A stretch of DNA of 64,000 nucleotides from Limonium bicolor (GCA_023374045.1 CM041776.1:278668039-278732038); one strand, 5' to 3'; positions 1 to 11,026 are shown, counted from the stretch's first letter. The notes: generated by a model from the letters alone, not told the origin. Program-made: numbers and translations.

Positions 1-2152
1 GTTCCCTTAACATAGCACAAGGCATGGATGGCGGCGTCCATGTGCACATCACAAGGGTTCTGCATAAACTGGCTTAAAGTTTGGACAGTGTAACTAAGAT
101 CTGGTCGTGTGTTGGAGAGATAGTTTAATTTTCCCACTAATCTCCTATAAGGAGTGGGATCATCTAGCGGTGTGCCTTCTGAGCGTAGGAGTTGTGAGCC
201 CACCGCCATAGGCCCAACTGTTGCCCTTTTATTATCACACCCGTATTCCTTGACCAGATCCATGCAGAACTTTCGTTGAGACAGGACTACGCCTCGGGGC
301 GTGGGAATAAATTCTATCCCAAGGAAATAGTGCAAGGTCCCCAAGTCCTTGATTTTGAAATTGTCATCAAGAGCTTGTTTGATGTTGTCAAGATCCTCTT
401 GATGATTTCCAATTAATAACATGTCATCAACATAGACTGCCACATATACACGACGGATGCCGTTCTTCCTAAGAAACAAAGAATAATCGTTCTTGGATTG
501 TTGAAATCCAAGGGTTTTGAGGAAGTAGGCTAATTTGGAGAACCATTGCCTGGAAGCTTGCTTCAATCCGTATAGAGATTTCTTTAGAAGACAAGCTTTG
601 TTACGTCCTGTGACATCTAGCCCGTGTGGGATTTTCATGTAAACTTCCTCGTCAAGATCCCCGTGCAAGAAGGCATTATTAACGTCTAGTTGATTGATGA
701 TCCACCCCTTGTGGAGAGCGACCGTGATAAGGGCACGTATGGTTGTCATTTTTACAACCGGAGAAAAAGTTTCATGATAATCAAAGCCATGTCGCTGGGT
801 GAACCCTTTTGCAACTAAACGTGCCTTGTATCGTTCCAACGTGCCATCGGACTTCAGTTTTACTTTGTACACCCATTTACAACTAACCATTTTCTTACCC
901 TTGGGTAAGTCAACGATTGTCCAAGTGTGGTTTTCCTCTAAAGCTCGTAGCTCACTTTGCATGGCTTGCTGCCAGTGCACGTGCTTGACGGCCTCATGAT
1001 AAGATTGGGGTTCTTCCAATTGTTCAATATTGGTGGACACAGCAAGAGCAAGGGATGAACTAGGTCGTGTGTCCGTGAGGCTCTCACATTGTATTAAAGA
1101 ATTCATCCCTTTATTCTGCCTATAAACTCGTTCGTCGAGCACATCTTGAAAGGCTGTGTTACATATATAGTCGTTAAGATAATCAGGCCTACGAGTCTCT
1201 CTTTGTGATCGACGGAGCCCGTCATCATTGGTTTGATCATGTTCTGGAATATAGGTGTGTTCCAGGACTGTTTCGTGTGCAAGAGGGGGAGAAGAGGGGG
1301 TATTGTCATTTGTCACGGAGTGGACCACACCATGGGGTTCATCGACATTCGTTGTAAAGTGAACCACTCCACGAGGGTCATCGTCAGAGACCCAAGATGG
1401 TGGTATGCTAGGTTGTTCCCCTGAACAAGTTACATATTCTCCCACTCCATTAGCAAAAGGAAAAACATCTATATGGAATTTAACATCTCGACACACGTCA
1501 ATTTTCTTTGTTACCAAACTCAAGACTTTGTGCCCTTTCTTGCGGGGTTCCTCTCCCAGATATACACAAGCTTCGGCCCGGGGATTGAATTTCCCTCCCT
1601 TTTCTCCAACTATGGTCTTGTAACACAGACATCCAAAAGGTTTAATGTCATCATATGTCGGTTGTGTTTCATAAAACCGCTCATATGGTGTTTTTCCCAA
1701 CAGGGCCTTAGTAGGTAATCTGTTAATTAGGTAAACCGCATGAAGAATACATTCACCCCAATATTCTGTGGGAACCTGAGACTGAAAAAATACCGCTCTA
1801 GCCGTTTCAAGTAGGTACTTGTGCTTACGTTCTACAACGGCGTTTTGTTGCGGGGTATATGCACAAGTGGTTTGGTGGAGTATACCATTTTGTGCGAGAA
1901 ACCTTTTGCCTAAGTTAGAACTGCCTAATTCTTTGGCATTATCACTCCTGAAAATTTTGATTTTCGCATCAAATTGTCTCTCCACCATTCGAACAAAATC
2001 CACTATTGCATCCCAGGCATCCCCTTTATGTTTTAGTAATTGAACCCATGTAATCCTTGTATAGTCATCAACTAGACAAAGAAAGTACCTATATCCATTG
2101 TATGTGGTTACGTTAAACGGCCCCCATACATCTAAATGCACTATGTCGAAAG
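1..2152 (-). pseudogene. copia-1 pol: integrase core and reverse transcriptase (partial)
   Basis: Inserts and copies element cDNA. Integrase core comes first: first Asp in HLDVWGPF near 2130, second in RSDNAKE near 1945, Glu in NAVVERKH near 1825, which is the DDE set. A hydrophilic linker follows to about 1000. RT begins near WQQAMQSEL, passes ERYKARLVAKGF and the LYGLKQASRQW block, and has the catalytic YVDD at about 435-450. The frame continues past the RT thumb to HALCYVKG at base 1, where the window cuts it. A missing base near 2150 puts the upstream protease region in another frame. No other break was seen. RNase H is off the window. Confidence 0.88.
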
Positions 2153-2983
2153 GTTATTGGTTTTAATTTCGGATTTACCAAAGGGTAATCTTTGACCTCG
2201 TGACTTATAACATATATCGCATGCAAATTTTGGAGAAAAATCAACTTGTTTTATCAACTTCATTTGAACGAGTTTCTGATATGGCACATGCCCCAACCTA
2301 ATATGTAGTTCTTTCGCATTTCTAGTAACAAAATTAGCAAATCCTAAAGTACTGCTCATGCTCAGGTTTCCTTGACGTCTTTGCTGATGGGAAAACCATT
2401 GATTCATCCTTCCTTGATCCAGAATGTAGAGACCATTCTGTTCGAGCCCAATCACTTCAGTCTCCTTTGTAATAGGGTCCTGGATCAGACAAGTTTCCAT
2501 GCCAAAGGTTAGAGGTTGTTGTTCCTGTTCGACCATTCTCTTCACAGAGATCAAATTGAACATAAAATCTGGAATAAATAGCACTCCTTTTAACCAGAAC
2601 CGTTCTCCCAATCTTACATCTCCTACCATAGAAACTTGTTGAGGCCTTCCATCCGGCAAAATCACAGATCTTTTACATTTCAAAGTTTTCCAGTTTTCAA
2701 ATAAATCCCGGGCACCAGACATATGGTCCGTAGCACCAGTATCAAGGATCCATTTCCCAGTTAAACCTCCAGTATCATGCAGAATTTTACTCATCAGGCA
2801 TAGTTTGCTTGCTGTAAAATTTAAACGATTACCTGAAAAGTGGCAATAGCTAGGATCTCCTCCCTTCGACTCTTGATCGCTGGCACGGATGATGCTAGCA
2901 ATCTGCTGTATTTCTTCTCGAGTAAACCCCTTCACCGTCTTACTACCTTCGCTTGAATTTTCTCCACAAGCTAAAACCGCCAC
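2141..2983 (-). pseudogene. copia-1 protease and GAG-pre-integrase zinc region
   Basis: A 280-residue frame. It holds the retroviral-type aspartic protease motif DTGATDHMSG (active site DTGA) near residues 82-91. A GAG-pre-integrase region follows, with an H-x4-H pair (HIRLGH) and a C-x2-C pair (CDIC) forming the integrase zinc site. Protease cleaves the polyprotein; the zinc domain supports integrase assembly. The frame ends at a TAG created by the one-base deletion near 2150; one base more and it would read into the integrase core. Upstream it is one frame off gag (break near 2985). A programmed shift is possible, but copia normally uses one continuous frame, so I read both as mutations. 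Confidence 0.88.
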
Positions 2984-3992
2984 CCTTTTTCCTGCGTGCT
3001 AGTACTTTCTCCCTCCCATGGAGATGAAAGCAGTCATCGGCAGTATGCCCAGTCTTCTGGCAGTAAGTGCACTTCTGTCTAGCATAACATTCTTCAAAAA
3101 CATGCCCGTTCTTTTTGCAAAAGGTGCAGCTCTTTTTCTTTCTTTCTCCAGTATTCTTCTCAGGACCGCCTTTCCTGGTTGAATTCGAGCCACCAGCAGC
3201 AGTAAAGAAAGAGGCGTCAGATTCCGATTTCTTCTGGGCTTCCGCAAGGAACGACATGGAGCTGCTTTTCTCTCCTTCCGTGTTAGCGCCTTGCTGTTGT
3301 TCTTCATGTATCACCAGGGCAAAAGCACGCTCAAGTGAGGGCGTTTCTTTCATTGCCAGTATTTGGCCACGCACGTGAACGAATTTCCTGTCAAGACCCA
3401 TTAGGAAATGGATTAGACGGTCTTCTGCAATCTGCTTGCACAGAAGATCTCTCGCTTCTCCGGAACATGTAGGAAAGGGACGGGCCAAGTCCAATTGTCC
3501 CCAGATGCTCTTCAATTTCCCGAAATACACCGTCACCGTATCGCTCCCTTGCTTCAGTTCGCTTAGGGTTTGCTTGAGGTTATGAATTGTAGCAAGGTTG
3601 GTCTGATCGTACCTTTCGCAGAGGCAATCCCAAATTTCCTTGGGATCTTCTGTGAACATGACGGTTTGGGCTATGTTTGGTTCCAGGGCTGTGGTAATCC
3701 AGGAGCGAACCAGGGAACTCGCACGAGTCCAGGCCGCCTGTCGAAGGAGATCTCCAGATCCTGGGTTTTTGACGGAGCCATCTATGAAACCTTGTTTGTT
3801 TTTAGCCTTCAATGCTGTGACCATCGACCATCTCCAGGTTGTGAATCCCGTCCCGTCAAATTTTGGAGCGAGTTGCAAGCCGGGCTGTTCGGAGACATGG
3901 ACGTACAGAGGGTCACCGGTATCTATGGTGTTTGCCGGCGCGGTGGCCTTTTCTCCCTCTTTTCCGATTGGGTTTTCGTTATCCATCGCCAA
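2943..3992 (-). CDS. copia-1 gag
   Basis: A 349-residue nucleocapsid/capsid precursor. The N-terminus has the usual plant copia gag pattern (DPLYVHVSEQPG, then PKFDGTGFTTWRWSM), followed by the helical capsid core. Near the C-terminus are two CCHC knuckles of the C-x2-C-x4-H-x4-C type (CTFCKKNGHVFEEC and CTYCQKTGHTADDC). Gag forms the virus-like particle and binds the RNA. The start at 3992 lies just downstream of the primer site at 4007-4018, as expected. The frame ends in KFKRR beyond the second knuckle, where a frame break separates it from the protease. Confidence 0.9.
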   Translation of the reverse strand: MAMDNENPIGKEGEKATAPANTIDTGDPLYVHVSEQPGLQLAPKFDGTGFTTWRWSMVTALKAKNKQGFIDGSVKNPGSGDLLRQAAWTRASSLVRSWITTALEPNIAQTVMFTEDPKEIWDCLCERYDQTNLATIHNLKQTLSELKQGSDTVTVYFGKLKSIWGQLDLARPFPTCSGEARDLLCKQIAEDRLIHFLMGLDRKFVHVRGQILAMKETPSLERAFALVIHEEQQQGANTEGEKSSSMSFLAEAQKKSESDASFFTAAGGSNSTRKGGPEKNTGERKKKSCTFCKKNGHVFEECYARQKCTYCQKTGHTADDCFHLHGREKVLARRKKGGGFSLWRKFKRR

Positions 3993-4006
3993 TTAAAGAG
4001 AGTCCT

Positions 4007-4018
4007 GCTCTGATGCCA
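4007..4018 (-). promoter_or_regulatory. copia-1 primer-binding site
   Basis: The minus strand reads TGGCATCAGAGC, one base from the common plant copia primer site TGGTATCAGAGC (initiator Met tRNA). It lies directly inside the LTR and 15 bases before the gag start. Confidence 0.85.
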
Positions 4019-4352
4019 TAACAGATTTAAACGGAAGCGGAAAGAAAGAGGAGGAGAAAGGTTTGAAGCGGAAGCAAGTCGAGAAGGAAGAAATGATTTT
4101 ATTTCATTGTGCTTAGAACTTTTCTATTACAGAGGAGATGATATGCTTAGAAGAGGAGATGTGTATTGAAGCCTAACCCACGTAGTGTATATATATACAA
4201 GTAAACTACCAAAATTGTGTTAATCTAATTCAAACTAATTCAAACTAATTCAAACCAATTCAAACTTCCTATTTCAGAATTGGCAATACAAATCGTTTCA
4301 TTAACTAATGGACTAATGGTTATTTCCATATGGGTGACTTATTACTCCAATA
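4019..4352 (-). repeat. copia-1 5' LTR (about 334 bp)
   Basis: Bounded on the left by the primer site and on the right by the point where homology to the Tekay-1 LTR resumes (GAGTTACCTG). Read on the minus strand it would run from TATTGGAG to TCTGTTA, that is TA...TA rather than TG...CA ends. The partner LTR is off the window, so the ends are inferred. It contains a TATA box and four 10-bp direct repeats. Confidence 0.72.
4188..4264 (-). promoter_or_regulatory. copia-1 LTR promoter: TATA box and 10-bp repeats
   Basis: TATATATATA at 4188-4197 is preceded, in the minus-strand sense, by four tandem copies of the 10-mer CTAATTCAAA (plus-strand 4225-4264; last copy C-C-AATTCAAA). Tandem short repeats just upstream of a TATA box are typical of copia U3 enhancers. 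Their function here is inferred. Confidence 0.6.
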
Positions 4353-5637
4353 GAGTTACCTGATTTCTTCTAGCCATTATTTGTTAAATTACTTGAGACT
4401 AATGACCCTTCTTCCTCCTTGTTGTTGGCGCAGGACAGCAGCTCCAACAACTTCTATTTGCTCACAGTAGTTTCCAATCTCTTACAGTAATCCTTGTAAT
4501 TATCAATAGCTTGCTGTTCACTTACTATTACTACTACTAGGTGGGTACGTGAGTGAAAAGGACAGGGAGAAACTCCAACCGAAGAAAAATAAACCAGCGA
4601 CAGCAAGGCAACCTATTACTACTACTAGTTGCTGTTTGTGTTCGTTTCTTTTTTTTTTCTTCTACTGCTCCTAGGTGGGTCGGCACATATACTGAAGGAG
4701 TGGGGTAGAATTCATTTCAGCAAAAAGAGTTATCCACATGATTAACCCCAAACAATGACACCTAACTAAATATGTGCTAACTTCTCATTGGTTTTCATTG
4801 TAGGCTTGATCTAATCATGCCACCGATATCTCTTGGCTAATGAAGCCATCGGTTGCAGCATGGGCTTAACTAAATAAAAAAAAGTTGGTTGTGATAAGTA
4901 TGACAAGGTAATTATTTTTTTAAAAGCAACCGATTGTTCTAGCTAAACAATCGCTTATGCAATTAGCTACTGCATATGTGAATCAATCGGCTATGGTGTT
5001 TACATTGGACAAAACATAAACTGTTGCAACAATAATTTGTAACTGGTAACAACACTATAGGTACATTAATTGTATATATACTATCTTCTTATATTAGGAA
5101 GAGTAGTTGCAACAAGGAAATAAGCTAGAACAAACTATTAGACACTAAATAAATTATTGGTGATGGCTAAAAATATTTAGCCAAGTAGTATGTAACATTT
5201 TAACATGGCTGTAACATAATATTGTTAACGGTAAAATATAGTTACTATACCGGGCTTGTTGTTACTAGGAAACAAGGCTATTTAATAATGAGGAAAGATC
5301 TAGTTTAACTGTCTATACCAACGTATTGAATAGGTATTGACGACAGGAAATTAAACTAGCCAACTATGTACATGTACAACCAGTAGTTACCGTTTTACAA
5401 CCGGTAATGTAAACTTAACATGCCATTGTTACAATGACACATTTGACATGAACTTACCGACTACATTATATGGTTCACAATAATTAGCTTATATTTTCTA
5501 ACATTCTAGCTAATATCTAAGATTTTATTACTAATAAAGAGAATAACACAAACCCAGTTATTCTTTTACAACTACAAGCGCATGTAACACGAACAATGAA
5601 TGTATATTTTGTAACTATGACTTTCTAGGGTGTTTCA
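4353..5637 (-). repeat. Tekay-1 3' LTR, right-hand part
   Basis: Nearly the same as 14558-16414 of the 5' LTR once the hAT MITE is removed (small indels, roughly three differences per 100 bases where I compared). It ends CTAGGGTGTTTCA at 5637, matching the ends at 16414 and 59157. The rest of this LTR should lie beyond copia-1, left of the window. Confidence 0.9.
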
Positions 5638-5650
5638 TTCTTCCCTCCTT
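5638..5650 (-). promoter_or_regulatory. Tekay-1 polypurine tract
   Basis: The minus strand reads AAGGAGGGAAGAA immediately before the LTR start TGAAACACCC. This is the expected plus-strand primer for reverse transcription. Confidence 0.85.
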
Positions 5651-5924
5651 AAATAAAGATTCGTCCTCGAAGCTATCTAATCATAAATGATTCAGCAACA
5701 TCACAAAAATACAAGCAGCCTATGTTAATTACTATCCATTCACCCAAGGACTAACAATTCCAGAAAACAAGCACATTTACCACGTAAATCAACACAATAA
5801 ATCACACACCTATCATCAAGTAACTATATACCAATTTCCAATTATGTTCAAATATGAGTGTAATCCCACTTTTGCCTTAAGCTCTCCCCTTCTTAAAAGA
5901 AAAGTTTCTCCTGAAACTTAATAA
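5651..5924 (-). other. Tekay-1 3' untranslated region
   Basis: AT-rich sequence between the chromodomain stop and the polypurine tract. I see no other gene in it. Confidence 0.6.
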
Positions 5925-6155
5925 CTAACCTTGACTAAATAAATCTGGATGTTGTTCCCTCATTTTACTCTCAAGCTCCCATGTGGCTTCTTGGATTCCG
6001 TGATGATTCCATAGTACCTTTACCAAATCCACTGATCTCCCCCTGGTTTCTCTTGACTTACGATCTAATACCCTGATTGGTTGTTCAACATATGATAGGT
6101 TTGGTTCTAACTCCACCTCTTCTGTTAGTAACACATGATTCTCATCTGGATGTAT
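5925..6155 (-). pseudogene. Tekay-1 integrase C-terminal chromodomain
   Basis: About 69 residues, with YVEQPIRVLDRKSRETRG and then VLWNHHGIQEATWELE, the chromodomain pattern of chromovirus integrases. These domains steer integration towards certain chromatin. It is one frame off the integrase because of an indel near 6147. The shifted frame joins QLKRYI to the expected DENHVLLTEEVELEP. The domain itself is intact. The matching part of Tekay-2 is lost in the gap. Confidence 0.88.
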
Positions 6156-7230
6156 CTCTTTAACTGTGAGACATGGAAAACATTGTGCATCTGTTCTAAT
6201 TCCATCGGTAATGCTAATCTGTAAGCAACCTTGCCTACTTTCTCCAACACCTCGTAAGGTCCAATATACTTTGGAGCTAGCTTGCCCTTCTTACCGAATC
6301 GTACTACACTTCTGGTCGGTGATATCTTTAAGAACACTTTATCACCTTTTTGAAACTCCACTGGCCTTCTGTGCAAATCTGCGTATGATTTCTGTCTGTC
6401 TTGTGCAGCTTTCATTTTCTGCTGGATATCCTTAACTTGTTGACTCATTTCTTCTGTAGTTGTGGTCCAACTATTACTGGTTCATCTGAATCATTCCAGC
6501 ATAATGGGGTTCTGCATTTCCTCCCATACAAAGCTTCATATGGTGCTACTTTTATGCTGGCGTGATTACTGTTGTTGTAGGAGAATTCAATTAGATGTAG
6601 CTTGTCCACCCACGACCCATGATAGTCCAATGCGCAAGCTCTCATCATATCTTCCAAGGTTTGAATTGTTCTCTCAGTTTGACCGTCTGTTTGTGGATGA
6701 TACGCCGTACTAAGATTCAACTTTGTTCCCATAGCCTTTTGAAATTCTTGCCAAAATCTTGAAATAAACCTTGAATCTCTATCAAAAATAATCTCTGACG
6801 GCACTCCATGGTATTTCACCACATTTCTAACATAAGCATCAACTAATTGTTCCATTGACCATGTTTTCTTCATTGGTATAAACCTGGCGGTCTTAGTTAA
6901 CCTATCAACCACTACCCAAATCTGATCCATGCCTCCTTTTGTAACTGGCAGCCCACTTATAAAATCCATAGACACAGAATCCCATTTCCAATTCGGTATA
7001 TCCAGTGGTTGCAACATACCTGGTGTTTTCTTGTGCTCAAATTTAACTTTCTGACACGTCAAACACTTGGCCACGTGTTCTGCTATATCTTTCTTCATGC
7101 CTGGCCACCAATAATATTTCTTGATGTCTTTGTATAATTTATCTCCTCCAGGGTGAATCGAATAGCCAGAATTGTGAGCTTCGTTCATTAACTTTATTTG
7201 ACATCTGTGCATTGGTCTGGCACACACCAT
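6125..7230 (-). pseudogene. Tekay-1 integrase
   Basis: Zinc-binding region with paired His and C-x2-C (CLTCQKV). The catalytic core has Asp in SMDFISGLP, Asp in FDRDSRF and Glu in QTERTIQTLEDM (DDE). A GPYEVLEKVG-type segment follows, and then the chromodomain. A one-base loss near 6458 (QLQKK then stop, where Tekay-2 reads QLTEEM) splits it into two frames, and a further break near 7200 separates it from RNase H. The three catalytic residues are present. Confidence 0.9.
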
Positions 7231-7888
7231 CGGCCCTGAAACCTTAAACTTCCATCTTTTTGTATTGTAAAATCTGACGCTTCCCCCTCCACCTTTTCTT
7301 TTATTTTCCTTAGTTTAACATCCTCTTGTTGATGTTCCAAAATCTCCTTATGAATATCAGGATATAAACTCATATTGCACAACTCAACTTCCCTGGCTAC
7401 CACACCTTGCTCTACCACCTCCAATTGCAATCTCTTCATGTCATTTACTAACTCATCATGCAATATCCAGTTGGCTTCCTCAGCATGGCTTCTCTTCCGA
7501 CTTAACGCGTCTGCCACTACATTTGCTTTGCCCTCATGGTACATGATTTCCAAATCCTAATCTTTAATAAGTTCTAACCATCTTCTCTGTCTCATATTCA
7601 ACTCTTTTTGTGTGAAAATGTATTTCAAACTTTTGTGATCGGTGTATATTTTCAAGAAGTACCAAACAGATAGTGTCTCCAAATCTTTAATGCAAAAACA
7701 ATAGCAGCAAGCTCCAGGTCGTGTGTGGGGTACCTCGATTCGTACTCCTTCAATTGCCTTGAGGCATATGCTATTACCTTACCATGTTGCATTAATACAC
7801 ATCCTAGGCCGTATTTGGATGCATCACTGTATACCTCGAATCCTTCCACGCCACAAGGTAACACAAGTATCGGTGCAGATGTCAGCTT
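7194..7888 (-). pseudogene. Tekay-1 RNase H and linker
   Basis: RNase H of the gypsy polyprotein: [14 protein letters not shown], then the [18 protein letters not shown] helix, then the [10 protein letters not shown] region. Against Tekay-2 it has a one-base deletion near 7655 (GTS then stop, Tekay-2 [11 protein letters not shown]) and a Tyr to stop change at 7558-7560. The linker with [15 protein letters not shown] follows. It is not functional as one chain. Confidence 0.88.
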
Positions 7889-8820
7889 TTACTTCAATTG
7901 TTGGAAGGCTTGTTCACAACACTCATCCCATCGAAATGGTACTACTTTCTTCATCAGATTCGTAAGCGGTCGTGCAATCTTCGCAAAATCTTTTACAAAT
8001 TTTCTGTAATATCCTGCTAGACCCAGAAAACTGCGTACCTCCTTGACTGTTGTGGGCCTTGGCCAATCCTTTACTGCTTGAATTTTCGCCGGATCCACTG
8101 AAATTCCATCCTTAGTAACAACATGTCCAAGGAACGACACTTGCTCCAACCAGAATTCGCATTTTGACAATTTAGCATACAACTTCTTTTCTCGCAATAT
8201 CTGTAATACTTAGCGTAGATGCTGCTCATGTCCCACCTTACTCCTCGAGTATACAAGAATATCATCAATAAAAACTACCACAAACTTATCCAGAAACGGA
8301 GTGAAAATTCGATTCATCAGGTCCATGAATACTGCTGGCGCGTTGGTCAATCCAAACGGCATAACTGTAAACTCGTAGTGACCATACCTTGTACGAAAAG
8401 CTGTCTTTGGTATATCTTTATCTGCCACTTTCAGTTGATGATACCCGGACCTTAAATCAATCTTTGAAAATACATTTGCTCCCTGCAGTTGATCAAAAAG
8501 GTCATCGATTCTCGGCAGTGGGTATTTGTTCTTAATTGTAACATTGTTCAGTTCTCTGTAGTCGATGCAGAGTCGCATGCTTCCATCTTTCTTTTTAACA
8601 AACAACACCGGAGCTCCCCATGGTGACACACTGGGTCGAACATATCCCTTGTTAAGCAGTTCTCCTAGTTGTTCCTTCAACTCTTGCATTTCAGTGGGCG
8701 CCATTCTATATGGATGCTTGGAAATTGGTGCGGTCCCCGGTACCAAATCAATTGTAAATTCCACTTCCCGATCTGGAGGCATACCTGGAATCTCCTCTGG
8801 AAACACGTCGGGAAATTCAC
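7889..8820 (-). pseudogene. Tekay-1 reverse transcriptase
   Basis: Gypsy RT with [32 protein letters not shown] and the catalytic [10 protein letters not shown], then the [11 protein letters not shown] and [11 protein letters not shown] blocks of the thumb and connection. Two CAA to TAA changes interrupt it (8210-8212 in HLR-stop-VLQ, and 7889-7891 in QQLK-stop). Tekay-2 has Gln at both sites. All catalytic aspartates are still readable. Confidence 0.92.
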
Positions 8821-9055
8821 TTACTACTGGCAGATTCTCAATTCCTGAAATGGCCTCCTGAGCTGTTGTAGCACAAACATTTTCCTCCCGTATATAGCAC
8901 AAGAATGTCTGATTTCCTTTCCTGATATCCTTCCATAGTCTCATGGCTGAAACCAACTTCACCTCACTTTTAACTCCCTCACTTTTATGTGACACTCTTT
9001 TCCCCTTTTTCCCTACCAAACTCACCCTTTTCTGCTCACAATCTATTCGCCCTTT

Positions 9056-9343
9056 ATTTTTACTTAACCAATCCATCTCTAAGATAATATCAAAATCTTT
9101 TAACCCGAATTCCACTACATCCACTTCAAATTCACTACCCCATATACTCATTTTCACTCCCTCAATCTTCTTATCACATTTAACTATCTTTCCCGTTGGA
9201 GTAGATACATTAAAGTCAATGCTAGCATTCGGCACAATTCCAATTTTCTTCACAAATTCCGAGGACATAAAAGAACACGAAGCACCAGAATAAAATAACA
9301 CTTTAGCATTGGTACCATGGACTGAAAAGGTACCTGTTATCAC
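9056..9343 (-). pseudogene. Tekay-1 aspartic protease, active-site Asp changed
   Basis: A retroviral-type protease region in the same open frame as gag and RT. The active site reads [10 protein letters not shown], where Tekay-2 reads LFDSGASCSF. The catalytic Asp is replaced by Tyr (codon 9290-9292, TAT). The downstream [10 protein letters not shown] block is recognisable; gypsy proteases usually have ILGMDWL, and Tekay-2 does. It could not process the polyprotein. Confidence 0.85.
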
Positions 9344-9389
9344 TTTCCCCTCTAGTTTTGCTTCAGTCTTGCTTATGACATTTATGTGG

Positions 9390-10462
9390 CCTTGGTTGTT
9401 GTTTCCTCTTCCTTGGATTCCTTCTCTGTTGCCTTGTGGTTGTTTCCCCGGGTTACCTCCCTGGACATTGGAATTGCTTCTTGCACCATTGTAACCAATT
9501 TTCTGCCCACCAGCTTGATTGTTGTTACTTCTATTGGTGTTCTGGTTGTTAGCTTGCCCAGAACCCTGACTGCCATTCCCACCATATCCACCTCCACCTT
9601 CTTTTCTTTTCCTGCACTCATAGGCTCTATGGCCTAAAATACCACAGTTATAGCACCTCACCAGCTTTCCTTCACAATCTACTCCCGGATGGTTTATTGA
9701 ACATTGTCTACAGAAGTAATATCTTTCCTTCTTACTTGGATCATTTGTATTGCTACCTTGCCCAGGGTAACTTGGTTTAACCCACAGCTTCTTCCCCCTT
9801 CTCTGATTCCCTTCATACTTTCCTCGTTTATCCACATTATCACCTCCTCGATTTGACTCAAACTTCCTTTTCAAGCTCGATTGTGCCTCCTTCCTTCTTT
9901 GTTGCACACGGTATAAGTTCGTAGCTTTCTCATATGCTTCTTGTAAGGTAAGCACTGGGATAACACTCAGAGCCTCTTGTAATCCCCAATTCAGACCTCC
10001 TATAAATCGTTGTACCTTGGCAACTTCATCAAGCACTAGGTTTGCAGCAAATCTGGCTAGCTCTACAAATTTGGAATGGTATGTTTTCACATCATCTCAC
10101 AGTTGCTTCAAGTCAAGAAACTCATGATATTTTTGCATTCTAACATGCTCTGGATAAAACCTCCTTCTCATTGCTTCTTTCAGTCCATTCCAGCCAAAAT
10201 TTGGTTGTCCACCCAACCTGTCTTTCTCTGAGTACCACCATAGATCAGCTTCTCCCCGAAAATAGTAAGTTGCCCCAATAACCTTTTTATCTTCAGGGCA
10301 TTCCACCACATCAAATACCTTTTCAAATTCTCTGATCCAATCTTCCAGAATTACAGGGTCCTCTATTCCAGGAAAGGTACTTGGTTTCATCGCGGCAATC
10401 CTTCTGGAGAAATCCTTGGGAACCTCACCTCTTTCCTCTTGTTTCTCTAATATCTTACCCAC
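9390..10462 (-). pseudogene. Tekay-1 gag
   Basis: A capsid domain of the Retrotrans_gag type (DPVILEDWIREFEKVF, YFRGEADLWW, RRFYPEHVRM, then [16 protein letters not shown]). A basic, Asn/Gln/Gly-rich tail follows with one CCHC knuckle, [15 protein letters not shown] Ser to stop change (TCA to TGA, 10097-10099) cuts it in the capsid. There is no ATG where Tekay-2 has Met (GTG here at 10460-10462). In both copies the frame stays open upstream to a TAG that precedes AATGGTGAGC, with residues conserved, so the true start may be created by splicing. Confidence 0.88.
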
Positions 10463-10661
10463 ACTAAGAGCTAATTCTCGTAAGGTTTCAAGCTGGCCTC
10501 TTTCAGCCTCCCTCCCTGAGTTGGAATGCTCACCATTCTACATGCACATATTCATTAGTCACATGTTCATAAACAACCAAATCATCCAAACACTCAATCA
10601 ACATTCACACACAAGTATTCAGACAATATTTACTTGTCTTTTAACTCAGTTTATATCCTAT
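10463..10661 (-). promoter_or_regulatory. Tekay-1 leader with candidate 3' splice site
   Basis: Between the primer site and gag. About 80 bases upstream of the gag Met-equivalent the minus strand has GTGACTAATG (branch-point-like) and, about 20 bases on, TGTAG followed by AATGGTGAGC. Tekay-2 has the same arrangement. From that AG the gag frame is open without an ATG. Splicing is inferred from the sequence only. Confidence 0.4.
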
Positions 10662-10674
10662 GGCTCGGATACCA
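10662..10674 (-). promoter_or_regulatory. Tekay-1 primer-binding site
   Basis: The minus strand reads TGGTATCCGAGCC, close to the Met-tRNA type TGGTATCAGAGCC seen intact in Tekay-2. Three bases (AGT) separate it from the LTR end TGTTACA. Confidence 0.82.
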
Positions 10675-11026
10675 ACTTGTAACACCCCCAAAAATCAGGC
10701 TTATAAAATTTCGGAACAATGCAGCGGAAGACTAGAAACCTCCTAATCGGGATGCTACCGCCACAACCACTCTCTAGTGGTCGCTAAGGCTAAGAAACAA
10801 ACCTTGAAGACTTTTCCCCTTTTTACTAATCAACTTGAAACTTCATTTATGTACATACACATTATAAAAAATTCCACGTACAAACAGAAACATACTTGTA
10901 AACATCTAACATTCCTACTAGCTCTTACATCCTCCAAAAACTACATATACTTAAACCTTTTCACAAGTTGACTACTGTCTTACATTACTTCTTAGCTTAC
11001 ATTAAAACATTTAGGCAGCTAACATA

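Larger units (their letters stand above)
1..4352 (-). mobile_element. Ty1/copia retrotransposon, copia-1 (3' end off window)
   Basis: A minus-strand copia element: LTR (4019-4352), initiator-Met-type primer site, gag with two zinc knuckles, aspartic protease, integrase and then reverse transcriptase. Protease-integrase-RT is the Ty1/copia order. RNase H and the 3' LTR lie left of base 1. On the right the element abuts sequence homologous to the 3' LTR of Tekay-1, so it is nested in that element. Only two single-base frame breaks are visible (about 2150 and about 2985); the pol frame is otherwise open to the window edge as far as I translated it. It is therefore younger than most neighbours. 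The lineage within copia is not determined. Confidence 0.93.
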
